A stretch of DNA of 64,000 nucleotides, from positions 248,001-312,000 of the forward strand of contig NZ_WNNK01000001.1 in assembly GCF_009724245.1 (NCBI RefSeq), read 5' to 3'. Numbering within the stretch: position 1 is the first letter of the stretch; each line of letters begins with the position of its first letter. A model generated the notes under the pieces. It made no database searches. It saw only the letters and a program-made list of their open reading frames with translations, and had not been told where the DNA came from. Position numbers and translations under genes: made by a program. Positions 33,845-43,775 of the stretch are shown here, in pieces. The DNA is from Pseudomonas spelaei (GTDB lineage: Bacteria; Pseudomonadota; Gammaproteobacteria; Pseudomonadales; Pseudomonadaceae).

Positions 33845-34194
33845 GAGGACTACCTTATGTAGGGCGCTGGTGACAGGGGATAGTGGCCTAATAATAGTCA
33901 GACAGTTTCCTCAAGTAAACATTTAAGCGGGCTTTTATGTAATTTACTTTGGTTGTTTGTGGCGAAAGCGTGGAATTGAGTTAATTAGTAAGGGGTACGG
34001 GATAAAGATACTCTCGTTAAATCTTGACTAACTGCTCAAGCCCAAGCGCGCAGGCACATATAGCGAGGTAAAACCTTACGCTATTAAGGGACAGTCCTGG
34101 CGCCTGCTGACAGAATAAGCGTTAAGGAATACTGCAGTTTTTCTGCGCAATCGCTAGAATGGCGGCCTTTGCGAAGTTCTGGAGTTTCCCCCTA
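33845..34194. promoter_or_regulatory. A/T-rich divergent region between mvaT and purU with a 25-bp palindrome
   Basis: 350 bases without a gene that I can support. The mvaT side is strongly A/T-rich (TTAAGCGGGCTTTTATGTAA and ATTGAGTTAATTAGT). At 34060-34084 the palindrome ATAGCG-AGGT-AAA-ACCT-TA-CGCTAT lies about 110 bases before purU. It could be an operator or a hairpin in the purU leader. No matching protein is known to me. Confidence 0.5.
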
Positions 34195-35043
34195 ATGCGC
34201 ACTTTTCGGCTGGTGATTGCTTGCCCGGACCGCGTCGGCATCGTTGCTAAAGTCAGTAACTTTCTGGCGTCCCACAACGGCTGGATCACCGAAGCGAGCC
34301 ATCACTCGGACAATCTCAGCGGTTGGTTCTTCATGCGTCACGAGATCCGTGCCGACACACTGCCCTTTGGCCTTGAGGCTTTTCGTGAGGCATTTGCGCC
34401 GATCGCCGAAGAGTTTTCAATGACCTGGCGCATCACCGACACGGAGCAGAAAAAGCGCGTGGTCCTGATGGCCAGTCGTGAGTCGCACTGCCTGGCAGAC
34501 CTTCTGCACCGCTGGCACAGTGATGAGTTGGACTGCGAAATTTCCTGCGTGGTCTCCAACCATGACGACCTGCGCAGCATGGTCGAGTGGCACGGTATTC
34601 CGTACTACCACGTCCCGGTCGACCCGCAGAACAAGGAGCCAGCGTTTGCCGAAGTGTCGCGCCTGGTCAAGCAGCACGACGCTGATGTGGTAGTGCTGGC
34701 GCGTTACATGCAGATCCTGCCGCCGGAGCTGTGCCGCGAATACGCTGGCAAGGTGATCAACATCCACCACAGCTTTCTGCCATCGTTCGTCGGCGCCAAA
34801 CCGTATCACCAAGCGTCCTTGCGCGGCGTGAAGCTGATTGGCGCAACTTGCCACTATGTCACCGAAGAGCTGGACGCCGGTCCGATCATCGAGCAGGACG
34901 TAGTGCGAGTCAGTCACAGCGACAGCATCGAAGACATGGTGCGCTTCGGTCGTGATGTCGAGAAGATGGTTCTGGCGCGTGGCCTGCGTTATCACCTGGA
35001 AGACCGGGTGCTGGTGCATGGTAACAAGACCGTCGTGTTCTGA
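34195..35043 (+). CDS. purU: Formyltetrahydrofolate deformylase
   Basis: Hydrolyses 10-formyltetrahydrofolate to formate and tetrahydrofolate, balancing one-carbon pools. 282 residues. The N-terminal ACT domain (residues 1-80) begins MRTFRLVIACPDRVGIVAKV. The formyltransferase domain has the catalytic signature with NIHHSFLPSFVGAKPYHQA and the Asp in ELDAGPIIEQD. The ATG at 34195 is the family start; GGAG lies ten bases before it. A terminator follows at 35064. Confidence 0.95.
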   Translation: MRTFRLVIACPDRVGIVAKVSNFLASHNGWITEASHHSDNLSGWFFMRHEIRADTLPFGLEAFREAFAPIAEEFSMTWRITDTEQKKRVVLMASRESHCLADLLHRWHSDELDCEISCVVSNHDDLRSMVEWHGIPYYHVPVDPQNKEPAFAEVSRLVKQHDADVVVLARYMQILPPELCREYAGKVINIHHSFLPSFVGAKPYHQASLRGVKLIGATCHYVTEELDAGPIIEQDVVRVSHSDSIEDMVRFGRDVEKMVLARGLRYHLEDRVLVHGNKTVVF

Positions 35044-35063
35044 TTGATGGCTTGAAGCGTGAG

Positions 35064-35100
35064 GGGCCTGGGCGTTAAATCGTTCCAGGCCCTTTTTCTT
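35064..35100 (+). terminator. Rho-independent terminator of purU
   Basis: GGGCCTGG (35064-35071) pairs with CCAGGCCC (35085-35092) around a 13-base loop and is followed by TTTTTCTTT. It begins 21 bases after the purU stop. Confidence 0.88.
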
Positions 35101-35123
35101 TGGGCAGGCATGAGGATAGGACC

Positions 35124-35294
35124 ATGAGTGACCCACTCGATAAGGCCACTTCCAAGGCCCCGGCGACATTGGGCGAAGGCTGCTTGAGCCGCTTTGACCC
35201 GGACGATCTCGATAGCGAGGACGGTACCGAGTTTCCGGGAGCGGCTGAGTTGTGGGAGCAGGTTCGGGACAAACCCGAAACCGAGGATGAGTAG
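35124..35294 (+). CDS. Small acidic conserved hypothetical protein
   Basis: 56 residues, very acidic in its second half (FDPDDLDSEDGTEFPGAAEL and KPETEDE at the end), with no signal or membrane segment. ATG with GAGGATAGG just upstream, which is a good ribosome site. It follows the purU terminator, so it has its own promoter or relies on read-through. I do not recognise a family; a regulator-binding or anti-nucleoid role would be a guess. Confidence 0.6.
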   Translation: MSDPLDKATSKAPATLGEGCLSRFDPDDLDSEDGTEFPGAAELWEQVRDKPETEDE

Positions 35295-35300
35295 GGGATA

Positions 35301-35321
35301 GCCGCTGCCCAAGGCAGCGGC
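35301..35321. terminator. Strong GC hairpin between convergent genes
   Basis: GCCGCTGCC-CAA-GGCAGCGGC is a perfect 9-bp stem between the acidic microprotein gene and the chemoreceptor gene. The T-tail is poor on both sides, so its efficiency as a terminator is doubtful. Confidence 0.55.
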
Positions 35322-35328
35322 TTGTGAT

Positions 35329-37218
35329 TTAGATCCGGAAACTCCCCACCAGCTGTTTCAATCTCGCCGCCTGTTGTTCCAGGTCGGCACAGGCACGCAA
35401 GGTGGAGTGCAGGTTCTCCACGCCTTCCTGGTTGAGGGTGTTGATCTCGGTAATGTCCATGTTGATCGACTCCACCACCGACGTTTGCTCCTCGGTGGCG
35501 GTAGCCACCGATTGGTTCATGCCGTCGATCTCGCCGATGCGCTGGGTTACGCTGTTCAGTCGCTCTCCCGCCAGGTTGGCGATGTCAACGCTGTCTTGGC
35601 TATGGCGCTGGCTTTCGCTCATGGTGCTGACCGATTCCCGTGCACCGACTTGCAGTTCCTCGATCATCTTCTGCACCTGCTGAGCCGATTCCTGGGTCCG
35701 GTGGGCCAGGTTGCGCACTTCGTCGGCCACCACCGCAAACCCGCGACCGGCCTCTCCGGCCCGTGCCGCTTCAATGGCGGCGTTGAGGGCCAGCAGGTTG
35801 GTTTGCTGGGAAATGCTGGTGATCACTTCAAGAATCTGCCCAATGTTCACCGTCTTGCTGTTGAGCGCTTCTATATTGCTGCTGGAAGCACTGATCATCT
35901 GCGACAGCTGATTCATCGCCTTGATATTGCGTTCCACCACTTGCTGGCCATCTTCGGCCAGATGCCGGGCGTCGCTGGCCTGATGGGACGCTTGTGCGGC
36001 GTTGCGGGCGATTTCCTGGGCGGCGGCACCGAGTTCGTTGATGGCAGCGGCGACACTGTTGGTGCGGTTGGCTTGTTCGTCGGAGTTGACCATCGACGAG
36101 TTGGAGGCGCTGACCACCCGCAGGGCGACTTCATTGACCTGCTCGGTGGTGGAGGACACTTCGCGGATCGAGGTGTGAATCCGTTCCACGAAACGGTTGA
36201 ACGCGATGCCCAGAATGCCGAATTCATCGTGGTTCTGGATATTCAGGCGACGCGTCAAGTCGCCTTCACCGTCGGCGATGTCTTCCATGGCCCGGGTCAT
36301 GACGTGCAGCGGCTGCAACAGGGCGCGAATCAACATGCCGAGCAGGGCCAGGATGATCACCACGGCAATGATCGTGGCAATAATGGCAGAGGTTCGGAAT
36401 TCGCTGAGCATGGCGAAGGATTTGTCTTTATCTACCGACAGGCCCAGGTACCAGTTCACTGACGGCAAGCCCTTGATCGGGGCGAAGGTGACGATGCGGG
36501 TTTTGCCGTCGACCTCGACTTCGCTGATGTCGCTGCTGATTTTCGGTGTGTCGGTCGGGTAGACGTCGCTCAGGCTCTTCATCACCAGGCTTTTATCCGG
36601 GTGTACCAGCACCTTGCCGTCGGCGCTGACCAGGAACGCATAACCCATACCGCCGAAGTTCAGGGCGCCGATGTTGTCCACCAGGGTTTGCAGGCTCAGG
36701 TCGCCACCCACCACGCCGACACTCTGGCCGGCCTTGCTGCTGGGCGTGGCAATAGAAATGATCAACTGGCCGGTGGCCGCATCGATGTAGGGTTCAGTCA
36801 GGGTCGAGCCACCGCTGGTCTGGGCGCCTTTATACCAAGGGCGCACGCGGGGGTCGAAGCCGTCCGGCATTTTGCTGTCGGGGCGGATAGTGAAGCCGCC
36901 TTTGTTGTCGCCCAGGTAAGTGGCCATGAACGACGACGTCAGGGCTTTCTGTTCCAGCAGGGTGGCGACGGTGGCCGGCTCGGGGTTGATGGCGATGTTC
37001 TGGGCGGCGCTTTCTATCAGGACAATGCGTCCGGCGAGCCAGGTTTGAATGTTGCTGGCGGTGACGTCGCCCATTTCATGCAGGTAGTTGTTCAGGTCGT
37101 CACGAATCGCATTACGTTGCAGGTAGTCGTTGTAGAGGGTAAACAACGCAAAAGCGGCAATGACGATAAGGGCGGCTGCAAGCAGTATCTTGTGGCTGAA
37201 GCGCAGATTTTTATTCAT
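35329..37218 (-). CDS. Methyl-accepting chemotaxis protein, Pct-type dCache_1 receptor
   Basis: 629-residue chemoreceptor. Helix 1 ([19 protein letters not shown]), a periplasmic dCache_1 domain, helix 2 (near residue 280, [19 protein letters not shown]), HAMP, then the signalling hairpin with [19 protein letters not shown]. In numbering like that of PctA, R126, W128, Y129, D146 and D173 of the amino-acid motif are present, but position 121 is Phe ([14 protein letters not shown]) where PctA has Tyr. It lies beside purU, sbcB and mvaT, the neighbourhood of the pctABC genes in P. aeruginosa; only one receptor is present here. Ligand probably an amino acid or a close amine. Confidence 0.9.
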   Translation of the reverse strand: MNKNLRFSHKILLAAALIVIAAFALFTLYNDYLQRNAIRDDLNNYLHEMGDVTASNIQTWLAGRIVLIESAAQNIAINPEPATVATLLEQKALTSSFMATYLGDNKGGFTIRPDSKMPDGFDPRVRPWYKGAQTSGGSTLTEPYIDAATGQLIISIATPSSKAGQSVGVVGGDLSLQTLVDNIGALNFGGMGYAFLVSADGKVLVHPDKSLVMKSLSDVYPTDTPKISSDISEVEVDGKTRIVTFAPIKGLPSVNWYLGLSVDKDKSFAMLSEFRTSAIIATIIAVVIILALLGMLIRALLQPLHVMTRAMEDIADGEGDLTRRLNIQNHDEFGILGIAFNRFVERIHTSIREVSSTTEQVNEVALRVVSASNSSMVNSDEQANRTNSVAAAINELGAAAQEIARNAAQASHQASDARHLAEDGQQVVERNIKAMNQLSQMISASSSNIEALNSKTVNIGQILEVITSISQQTNLLALNAAIEAARAGEAGRGFAVVADEVRNLAHRTQESAQQVQKMIEELQVGARESVSTMSESQRHSQDSVDIANLAGERLNSVTQRIGEIDGMNQSVATATEEQTSVVESINMDITEINTLNQEGVENLHSTLRACADLEQQAARLKQLVGSFRI

Positions 37219-37399
37219 GGCTTGTAGGGTCCGCTAAGGTCTTAATGTCCGAGGCGCGTGCTTGTGAAAACGCGCGAAATGGCAGCGTCAAAAGAAGTGT
37301 GATATTTCCATCTACCTATGTAGGAAGTATCTGACCTATTTTTAGACTTTTTGGGTCTTTCACTTGTCTGTATCGACCGTGCAGCGTTAAAGATTAACC

Positions 37400-38890
37400 A
37401 TGGGTGACAAAATGCCAGACTCCTCGCAACTCATTATTGGTGCCGACCTTAACGGCCAACCTATTGCCCAGGCGATGCGCCTGGCTAACCGCCATGGCTT
37501 GATTGCCGGCGCCACGGGGACCGGCAAGACCGTGACTTTGCAGCGTCTGGCAGAAGCCTTCAGCGATGCGGGCGTTGCTGTGTTTGCTGCAGACATCAAG
37601 GGCGACCTGTGCGGCCTGGGTGCCGTGGCCAATCCCCAGGGCAAGGTCGCCGAGCGAATCGCCGGCATGCCGTTCCTCAATTACACGCCCAAGGCCTATC
37701 CGGTGACGCTGTGGGATATCCACGGGCAGTCCGGTCATCCGCTTCGTACAACAATGAGTGAAATGGGCCCGCTATTGCTGGGCGCCTTGTTGGAGTTGAC
37801 CGATAGCCAGCAAGCGGCCCTGTACGCGACTTTCAAAGTGGCCGACCGCGAAGGTCTGTTGTTGCTGGACCTCAAGGACCTCAAGGCGCTGCTCAATCAC
37901 CTCAAGTTCCACCCGGAACTGTTAGGCGAAGATGCGGCCTTGATGACCACCGGTTCCAGCCAGGCACTGTTGCGGCGCCTGGCCGTACTTGAGCAGCAGG
38001 GTGCCGAAGCCTTGTTCGGCGAGCCGGCCTTGCAGTTGGAAGACATTCTGCAGCCCACCAGCGATGGCCGCGGGCGCATTCATTTGCTGGATGCCAGTCG
38101 ATTGGTGCATGAGTCGCCCAAGGTCTACGCGACGTTCCTGCTGTGGTTGCTGGCGGAACTGTTCGAGCAACTGCCGGAACGCGGCGATGCCGACAAGCCA
38201 TTGCTGGCGCTGTTCTTCGATGAGGCGCACTTGCTGTTTGCCGATACACCGAAGGCCCTGCAGGATCGCCTGGAGCAAGTCGTGCGGCTGATTCGATCCA
38301 AAGGTGTCGGGGTATATTTCGTCACTCAATCACCGAGCGACTTGCCGGACAACATCCTGGCGCAGCTGGGTTTGCGTATCCAGCATGGTCTGCGGGCCTT
38401 CACCACCAAAGAGCAGAAGTCCCTGCGGGCGGTGGCTGATGGTTTCCGGCCCAATCCGGCGTTCGATGCCCTGGCGGTGCTGACCGAGCTGGGTACCGGT
38501 GAGGCGTTGGTGGGGACTTTGCAGGAAAATGGTACGCCGCAGGTGGTCCAGCGGGTGTTGGTAGCGCCGCCGCAATCGCGGATCGGGCCGTTGACCGAGG
38601 CTGAGCGGGCGGCGCTGATCGCCAGTTCGCCGTTGCTGGGTCGCTACGACAAGCCGATTGACCGGGAGTCGGCCTACGAAGTACTGATGGCGCGCAAAGA
38701 CCTAGCGCCGCAGGAGGGCGCCACACCTGCCGCTGAAGAACCGAGTTTCACTGACAAGGCGGGTGCCTTCCTGGGGACCACAGCAGGCAAAGCGCTGAAG
38801 TCAGCCATGCAACAGGCTGCCAATCAGATGGGCCGACAGTTGGTACGCGGGTTGTTGGGGTCGTTGTTGGGCGGCAGCAAGCGTAAATAG
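37400..38890 (+). CDS. HerA/FtsK-like ATPase, DUF853 family
   Basis: 496 residues. Walker A is GATGTGKTVTLQRL near residue 37; Walker B is LLALFFDEAHLLFADT near residue 273; ARG-finger region and SPSDLPDNILAQLG follow. The C-terminal end is Ala/Gly-rich with a hydrophobic GLLGSLLGGS. The family is related to HerA translocases, but no NurA-type nuclease is nearby, so the role is unknown. The ATG at 37400 starts MGDKMPDSSQLIIGADLNG. Confidence 0.85.
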   Translation: MGDKMPDSSQLIIGADLNGQPIAQAMRLANRHGLIAGATGTGKTVTLQRLAEAFSDAGVAVFAADIKGDLCGLGAVANPQGKVAERIAGMPFLNYTPKAYPVTLWDIHGQSGHPLRTTMSEMGPLLLGALLELTDSQQAALYATFKVADREGLLLLDLKDLKALLNHLKFHPELLGEDAALMTTGSSQALLRRLAVLEQQGAEALFGEPALQLEDILQPTSDGRGRIHLLDASRLVHESPKVYATFLLWLLAELFEQLPERGDADKPLLALFFDEAHLLFADTPKALQDRLEQVVRLIRSKGVGVYFVTQSPSDLPDNILAQLGLRIQHGLRAFTTKEQKSLRAVADGFRPNPAFDALAVLTELGTGEALVGTLQENGTPQVVQRVLVAPPQSRIGPLTEAERAALIASSPLLGRYDKPIDRESAYEVLMARKDLAPQEGATPAAEEPSFTDKAGAFLGTTAGKALKSAMQQAANQMGRQLVRGLLGSLLGGSKRK

Positions 38891-38912
38891 CTATATAGGC
38901 TGTGTGCCAGGC

Positions 38913-39368
38913 TCAGGTTTTGGGCTTGGCATGCGCTGCCAATCGCTCCAGCGCCGCTCGTAAATTCGGATCGGTGATACCGTCCGCCGTGGCCTGAATG
39001 GTCTCGGCGGCATCCGTCGACAAATCCATCGTATGCCCCACCGCGCCTTGCTGGACAGTCGGCGGCTGCACCTTGAACTGAATGCGTGTCAGGCTGGCGA
39101 ACTCGTCGAAGGCCTGTAATTGGCGCTGCAAGCGTTTTTGCTGATAGCGCAAGCGGGTTGCCCAGTGGCCATCGGTGACGATCAACAACAGGTTGCCTTC
39201 GCGCCAGGAGGCGACATGACAATGTTCGCGGGCAGCCGGTTGCAACTGGCTATCCACCAGGCGTTGCAGGTGGCCCAGGCGTTGCGCGTGGCCGAAGATG
39301 GCTTTTAAGGGCTTGGCTTCGCGAAGCAACACGGCAGGAGCGCGGGCCGTAAGAGGGCGAAATGCCAT
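38913..39368 (-). CDS. DUF721 protein (DciA-like)
   Basis: 151 residues. The DUF721 part (residues 10-110) has LKAIFGHAQRLGHLQRLVD, VASWREGNLLLIVTDGHWATRLRYQ and LQAFDEFASLTRIQFKV. DciA proteins of this family load the replicative helicase in bacteria that lack DnaC; whether this paralogue does so is not shown. The ATG at 39368 gives a normal family start (MAFRPLTARAPA). It is divergent from secA, as in other Pseudomonas. Confidence 0.8.
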   Translation of the reverse strand: MAFRPLTARAPAVLLREAKPLKAIFGHAQRLGHLQRLVDSQLQPAAREHCHVASWREGNLLLIVTDGHWATRLRYQQKRLQRQLQAFDEFASLTRIQFKVQPPTVQQGAVGHTMDLSTDAAETIQATADGITDPNLRAALERLAAHAKPKT

Positions 39369-39673
39369 GATCAGACACCTTAAGTAACAGAGCTGCCATG
39401 GTAGCAGAAAGCGTCTGGCCCGCCCCGAGCATTGCTTTGTCAGGGGTTTCTCCATTAAATCAATAAGTAACTTCTGTGCTCCATGGGTTGAAGTTCTGCA
39501 AAAAGCCCTTATTTTAAACAAGCCCTCTAATAGCGCCGTACCAGCATCGGGGAACAACGCCACTTTCCTCACCCACGTTTCCGGGTAGAATGCGCGTTCG
39601 CATGCGGCCATGAGGGCTGCTCGGGCGACTCACGGGGCGCCCTCCATCCCTATGTGTGGAAGAACCTGCCGAT
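39369..39673 (+). promoter_or_regulatory. Divergent region and leader of secA
   Basis: 305 bases between the DUF721 start and the secA start with no gene that I can support; no SecM-like leader peptide is visible. A TAGAAT at 39586-39591 is a possible -10 box for secA. Within the putative leader GAGGGC (39612-39617) can pair with GCCCTC (39639-39644) around a 21-base loop. The rest shows nothing distinctive. Confidence 0.4.
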
Positions 39674-42409
39674 ATGTTTGCGCCTTTGTTAAAGAAACTT
39701 TTTGGAAGCAAGAATGAGCGCGAAGTCAAACGCATGCTCAAGACGGTGCAGCTGGTCAATGCCTTCGAAGAGCAGATGGTTGCCCTTTCGGATGAGCAAT
39801 TGCGCGCCAAGACCGAAGAGTTCAAGGCCCGCATAGCCAAAGGTGAAACCCTCGACAAGCTGCTTCCCGAAGCCTTTGCGGTCGCCCGCGAAGCCGGTAA
39901 GCGTGTCATGGGCATGCGCCACTTCGACGTGCAGTTGATCGGCGGCATGACCTTGCATGAAGGCATGATTGCCGAAATGCGCACGGGTGAAGGCAAGACC
40001 CTGGTGGCAACCCTGGGTGTTTACCTCAACGCACTGTCCGGCAAGGGCGTGCACGTTGTGACGGTGAACGACTACCTGGCCCGCCGGGACGCCAACTGGA
40101 TGCGCCCGCTCTATGAATTCCTCGGCCTGACCGTCGGCGTCGTGACGCCGTTCCAGCCGCCGGAAGAGAAGCGTGCCGCCTACGCTGCCGACATTACCTA
40201 CGGCACCAACAACGAATTCGGTTTCGACTACCTGCGCGACAACATGGCGTTCAGCATGGAAGAAAAATTCCAGCGCGAACTCAACTTTGCCGTGATCGAC
40301 GAAGTCGACTCCATCCTGATCGACGAAGCCCGTACCCCGCTGATCATTTCCGGTCAGGCCGAGGACAGCTCGCGCCTCTACATCGAAATCAACAAGCTGA
40401 TTCCGCGCCTTGAGCAACATATCGAGGAAGTGGAAGGCGTGGTGACCAAAGAAGGTCACTACTCCATCGACGAGAAGACCCGTCAGGTCGAACTCAACGA
40501 AGCCGGTCACCAGTTCGTCGAAGACATGCTGACCCAGATCGGCCTGCTGGCTGAAGGCGAGAGCCTGTACTCGGCGCACAACCTGGGCTTGCTGACCCAC
40601 GTTTATTCCGGCCTGCGTGCCCACAAGCTGTTCCACCGCAACGTCGAATACATCGTCCAGGACGGCCAGGTCGTGCTGGTGGACGAACACACCGGTCGTA
40701 CCATGCCCGGTCGCCGTTTGTCGGAAGGCCTGCACCAGGCGATCGAAGCCAAGGAAGCGCTGAACATCCAGGCCGAAAGCCAGACGTTGGCCTCGACCAC
40801 CTTCCAGAACTACTTCCGTCTGTACAACAAACTGTCCGGCATGACCGGTACAGCCGACACCGAAGCGTTCGAATTCCACCAGATCTATGGTCTGTCGGTG
40901 ATGGTTATCCCGCCGAACAAGCCGCTGGCGCGTAAAGACTTCAACGACCTGGTGTTCCTGACCGCCGACGAGAAATACGCAGCCATCGTCGCCGACATCA
41001 AGGAATGCATGACCCAGGGCCGTCCAGTGCTGGTGGGTACTGCCACCATCGAAACGTCCGAGCACATGTCGAACCTGCTGAACAAGGAAGGCATCGAGCA
41101 CAAGGTCCTTAACGCCAAGTTCCACGAAAAAGAAGCCGAGATCATTGCCCAGGCCGGTCGCCCAGGCGCACTGACCATCGCCACCAACATGGCCGGTCGT
41201 GGTACCGATATCCTGTTGGGCGGTAACTGGGAAGTGGAAGTGGCTTCTCTGGACAACCCGACGCCTGAGCAGATTGCCCAGATCAAGGCCGACTGGCAGA
41301 AGCGTCACCAGCAAGTGCTGGAGTCCGGAGGCTTGCAGGTGATCGCCTCCGAGCGTCACGAATCGCGCCGTATCGACAACCAGCTGCGTGGCCGTGCCGG
41401 TCGTCAGGGTGACGCCGGTTCCAGCCGTTTCTACCTGTCGCTGGAAGACAGCCTGATGCGTATCTTCGCCTCGGACCGCGTGAAGAACTTCATGAAGGCC
41501 CTGGGCATGCAGTCCGGTGAAGCGATTGAGCACCGCATGGTGACCAACGCCATCGAAAAGGCCCAGCGCAAGGTTGAAGGTCGCAACTTCGATATCCGTA
41601 AGCAATTGCTGGAGTTCGATGACGTCAACAACGAACAGCGTAAAGTGATTTATCACATGCGTAACACGTTGCTGGCCGCCGACAACATTGGTGAAACCAT
41701 CGCCGACTTCCGCCAGGACGTACTCAACGCAACGGTCAGTGCCCACATTCCACCACAATCGCTGCCTGAGCAGTGGGACGTGGCCGGTCTGGAAGCCGCG
41801 CTGAAGAGCGACTTCGGGGTCGACTTGCCGGTCCAGCAATGGCTCGACGAAGACGACCACCTGTACGAAGAAACCCTGCGCGAGAAATTGATGGTCGAGC
41901 TGTTGGCCGCGTACAACGAGAAAGAAGAGCAGGCGAGTGCCGAAGCACTGCGCACCTTCGAGAAACAAATCGTACTGCGCGTGTTGGACGACTTGTGGAA
42001 AGACCACCTGTCGACCATGGACCACCTGCGTCACGGTATCCACTTGCGTGGCTATGCCCAGAAGAACCCGAAGCAGGAGTACAAGCGCGAGTCGTTCACG
42101 CTGTTCTCCGAGTTGCTGGATTCGATCAAGCGCGATTCGATTCGTGTCCTGTCTCACGTACAGGTGCGCCGCGAAGACCCGATCGAAGAAGAGGCTCGCC
42201 TGCGTCAGGAGGCCGAATCCTTGGCTGCGCGCATGCAGTTCCAGCACGACGAGGCCCCAGGCCTTGAGCAGCCGGAAGTGTTGGGTGAAGAGGTCGATGT
42301 GGCCTTGGCTCAAACCCCGGTTCGCAATGAGCAGAAGCTGGGCCGCAACGAACTGTGCTGGTGCGGTTCGGGCAAGAAGTTCAAACACTGCCACGGCGAA
42401 ATCAACTAA
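39674..42409 (+). CDS. secA: Preprotein translocase ATPase SecA
   Basis: Motor of Sec protein export. 911 residues. Walker A is MRTGEGKTL near residue 105, the DEAD region is [17 protein letters not shown], the second ATPase half has [11 protein letters not shown], and the wing/scaffold follow. The C-terminal zinc motif is [14 protein letters not shown], needed for SecB contact. The ATG at 39674 ([15 protein letters not shown]) is the family start. Terminator at 42438. The antisense frame is open over almost the whole gene, a by-product of codon bias. Confidence 0.97.
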   Translation: MFAPLLKKLFGSKNEREVKRMLKTVQLVNAFEEQMVALSDEQLRAKTEEFKARIAKGETLDKLLPEAFAVAREAGKRVMGMRHFDVQLIGGMTLHEGMIAEMRTGEGKTLVATLGVYLNALSGKGVHVVTVNDYLARRDANWMRPLYEFLGLTVGVVTPFQPPEEKRAAYAADITYGTNNEFGFDYLRDNMAFSMEEKFQRELNFAVIDEVDSILIDEARTPLIISGQAEDSSRLYIEINKLIPRLEQHIEEVEGVVTKEGHYSIDEKTRQVELNEAGHQFVEDMLTQIGLLAEGESLYSAHNLGLLTHVYSGLRAHKLFHRNVEYIVQDGQVVLVDEHTGRTMPGRRLSEGLHQAIEAKEALNIQAESQTLASTTFQNYFRLYNKLSGMTGTADTEAFEFHQIYGLSVMVIPPNKPLARKDFNDLVFLTADEKYAAIVADIKECMTQGRPVLVGTATIETSEHMSNLLNKEGIEHKVLNAKFHEKEAEIIAQAGRPGALTIATNMAGRGTDILLGGNWEVEVASLDNPTPEQIAQIKADWQKRHQQVLESGGLQVIASERHESRRIDNQLRGRAGRQGDAGSSRFYLSLEDSLMRIFASDRVKNFMKALGMQSGEAIEHRMVTNAIEKAQRKVEGRNFDIRKQLLEFDDVNNEQRKVIYHMRNTLLAADNIGETIADFRQDVLNATVSAHIPPQSLPEQWDVAGLEAALKSDFGVDLPVQQWLDEDDHLYEETLREKLMVELLAAYNEKEEQASAEALRTFEKQIVLRVLDDLWKDHLSTMDHLRHGIHLRGYAQKNPKQEYKRESFTLFSELLDSIKRDSIRVLSHVQVRREDPIEEEARLRQEAESLAARMQFQHDEAPGLEQPEVLGEEVDVALAQTPVRNEQKLGRNELCWCGSGKKFKHCHGEIN

Positions 42410-42437
42410 GATTTTCGCCTGACGCTGCAGCACCCCG

Positions 42438-42470
42438 CGCCGCGACCGGCATCAGCCGTCGCGGCGTTTT
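42438..42470 (+). terminator. Rho-independent terminator of secA
   Basis: CGCCGCGAC (42438-42446) pairs exactly with GTCGCGGCG (42458-42466) and is followed by TTTT. It begins 29 bases after the secA stop. Confidence 0.88.
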
Positions 42471-42530
42471 GCCATTTAATCACCGTCGATAACGACGGCG
42501 CAGACATCACATATTTTAAGGAGCGCATTC

Positions 42531-43748
42531 ATGGCTGTTGGTCTTGGTCCTTTGCCCACGTTGCACCCGGTGGCCGGTTTTGAACTCGGTATCGCTTCGG
42601 CCGGCATCAAGCGTCCGGGGCGCAAGGATGTGGTAGTGATGCGCTGTGCCGAAGGCTCGACCGTTGCGGGTGTGTTTACCCTGAACGCGTTTTGCGCTGC
42701 GCCTGTGATCCTGGCCAAGCAGCGTGTGGAAGGCCAGGTGCGCTACCTGCTGACCAACACCGGCAATGCCAATGCCGGTACCGGTGAACCCGGCCTGGTC
42801 GCCGCCGCTCGCACCTGCGCCAAACTGGCGGAGTTGACCGGTGTTGATGCCAATCAAGTGCTGCCTTACTCCACCGGCGTGATCGGTGAACCGCTGCCCG
42901 TGGAAAAAATCGAAGGTGCGCTGCAAGCCGCACTGGATGACCTGTCCGTAGACAACTGGGCAGCAGCGGCCACCGGGATCATGACCACCGACACCTTGCC
43001 CAAGGGCGCGAGCCGCCAGTTTGTGTATGACGGCGTGACCATCACCGTGACCGGCATCAGCAAGGGCGCGGGGATGATTCGTCCGAACATGGCGACCATG
43101 CTCGGCTACATTGCCACCGACGCCAAAGTCTCCCGCGACGTGTTGCAAAACCTGATGCTGGACGGAGCCAACAAGTCGTTCAACCGCATTACTATCGACG
43201 GCGACACGTCGACCAACGATTGCTGCATGTTGATCGCTACCGGTAAGGCCGACTTGCCGGAAATCACTTCGTCCAACGGCCCGTTGTTCGCGGCGTTGAA
43301 GCAAGCAGTGTTCGAAGTGTGCATGGACGTGGCCCAGGCCATCGTGCGTGACGGCGAAGGCGCCACCAAGTTTGTGACCGTCGAAGTCAACGGCGGCGGC
43401 AATCACCAGGAATGCCTGGATGTGGGCTATACAGTGGCCCATTCGCCGCTGATCAAGACGGCGTTGTTTGCTTCCGATCCGAACTGGGGTCGCATTCTGG
43501 CCGCCGTTGGCCGGGCCGGTGTCCCGAACCTGGACGTGAGCAAGATCGACGTGTTCCTTGGTGACGTATGCATCGCCAGCCGTGGTGCGCGTGCCGAGAC
43601 CTACACCGAGGCCCAGGGCTCGGCGGTGATGCAGCAGGCAGAAATCACCATCCGCATCGAACTGGGGCGCGGTGAGTGCAGTGAAACCATCTGGACCACC
43701 GACCTGTCCCACGAGTACGTGAAGATCAACGCGGAATACCGCACCTGA
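42531..43748 (+). CDS. argJ: Bifunctional ornithine acetyltransferase / N-acetylglutamate synthase
   Basis: Arginine biosynthesis: moves the acetyl group from N-acetylornithine to glutamate and can also make acetylglutamate from acetyl-CoA. 405 residues. The self-cleavage site is Ala188-Thr189 in [16 protein letters not shown], the usual position. Other motifs: [15 protein letters not shown] and [11 protein letters not shown]. The ATG has AAGGAGCG ahead. It is followed after 27 bases by the Nudix/ThiE gene on the same strand. Confidence 0.95.
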   Translation: MAVGLGPLPTLHPVAGFELGIASAGIKRPGRKDVVVMRCAEGSTVAGVFTLNAFCAAPVILAKQRVEGQVRYLLTNTGNANAGTGEPGLVAAARTCAKLAELTGVDANQVLPYSTGVIGEPLPVEKIEGALQAALDDLSVDNWAAAATGIMTTDTLPKGASRQFVYDGVTITVTGISKGAGMIRPNMATMLGYIATDAKVSRDVLQNLMLDGANKSFNRITIDGDTSTNDCCMLIATGKADLPEITSSNGPLFAALKQAVFEVCMDVAQAIVRDGEGATKFVTVEVNGGGNHQECLDVGYTVAHSPLIKTALFASDPNWGRILAAVGRAGVPNLDVSKIDVFLGDVCIASRGARAETYTEAQGSAVMQQAEITIRIELGRGECSETIWTTDLSHEYVKINAEYRT

Positions 43749-43775
43749 TACGGCCGGTTTAGAGGAGGCAGTACG

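Noticed and set aside
37219..37399. CTACCTATGTAG dyad between the chemoreceptor and HerA-like genes considered as an operator
   Set aside because: Only four-base arms, no second copy, and no known consensus; not above chance.
39689..42433. Minus-strand open frame of about 914 codons opposite secA
   Set aside because: A by-product of the strong codon bias of secA. The product is His/Val/Gln-rich with no domains, and secA itself is beyond doubt.
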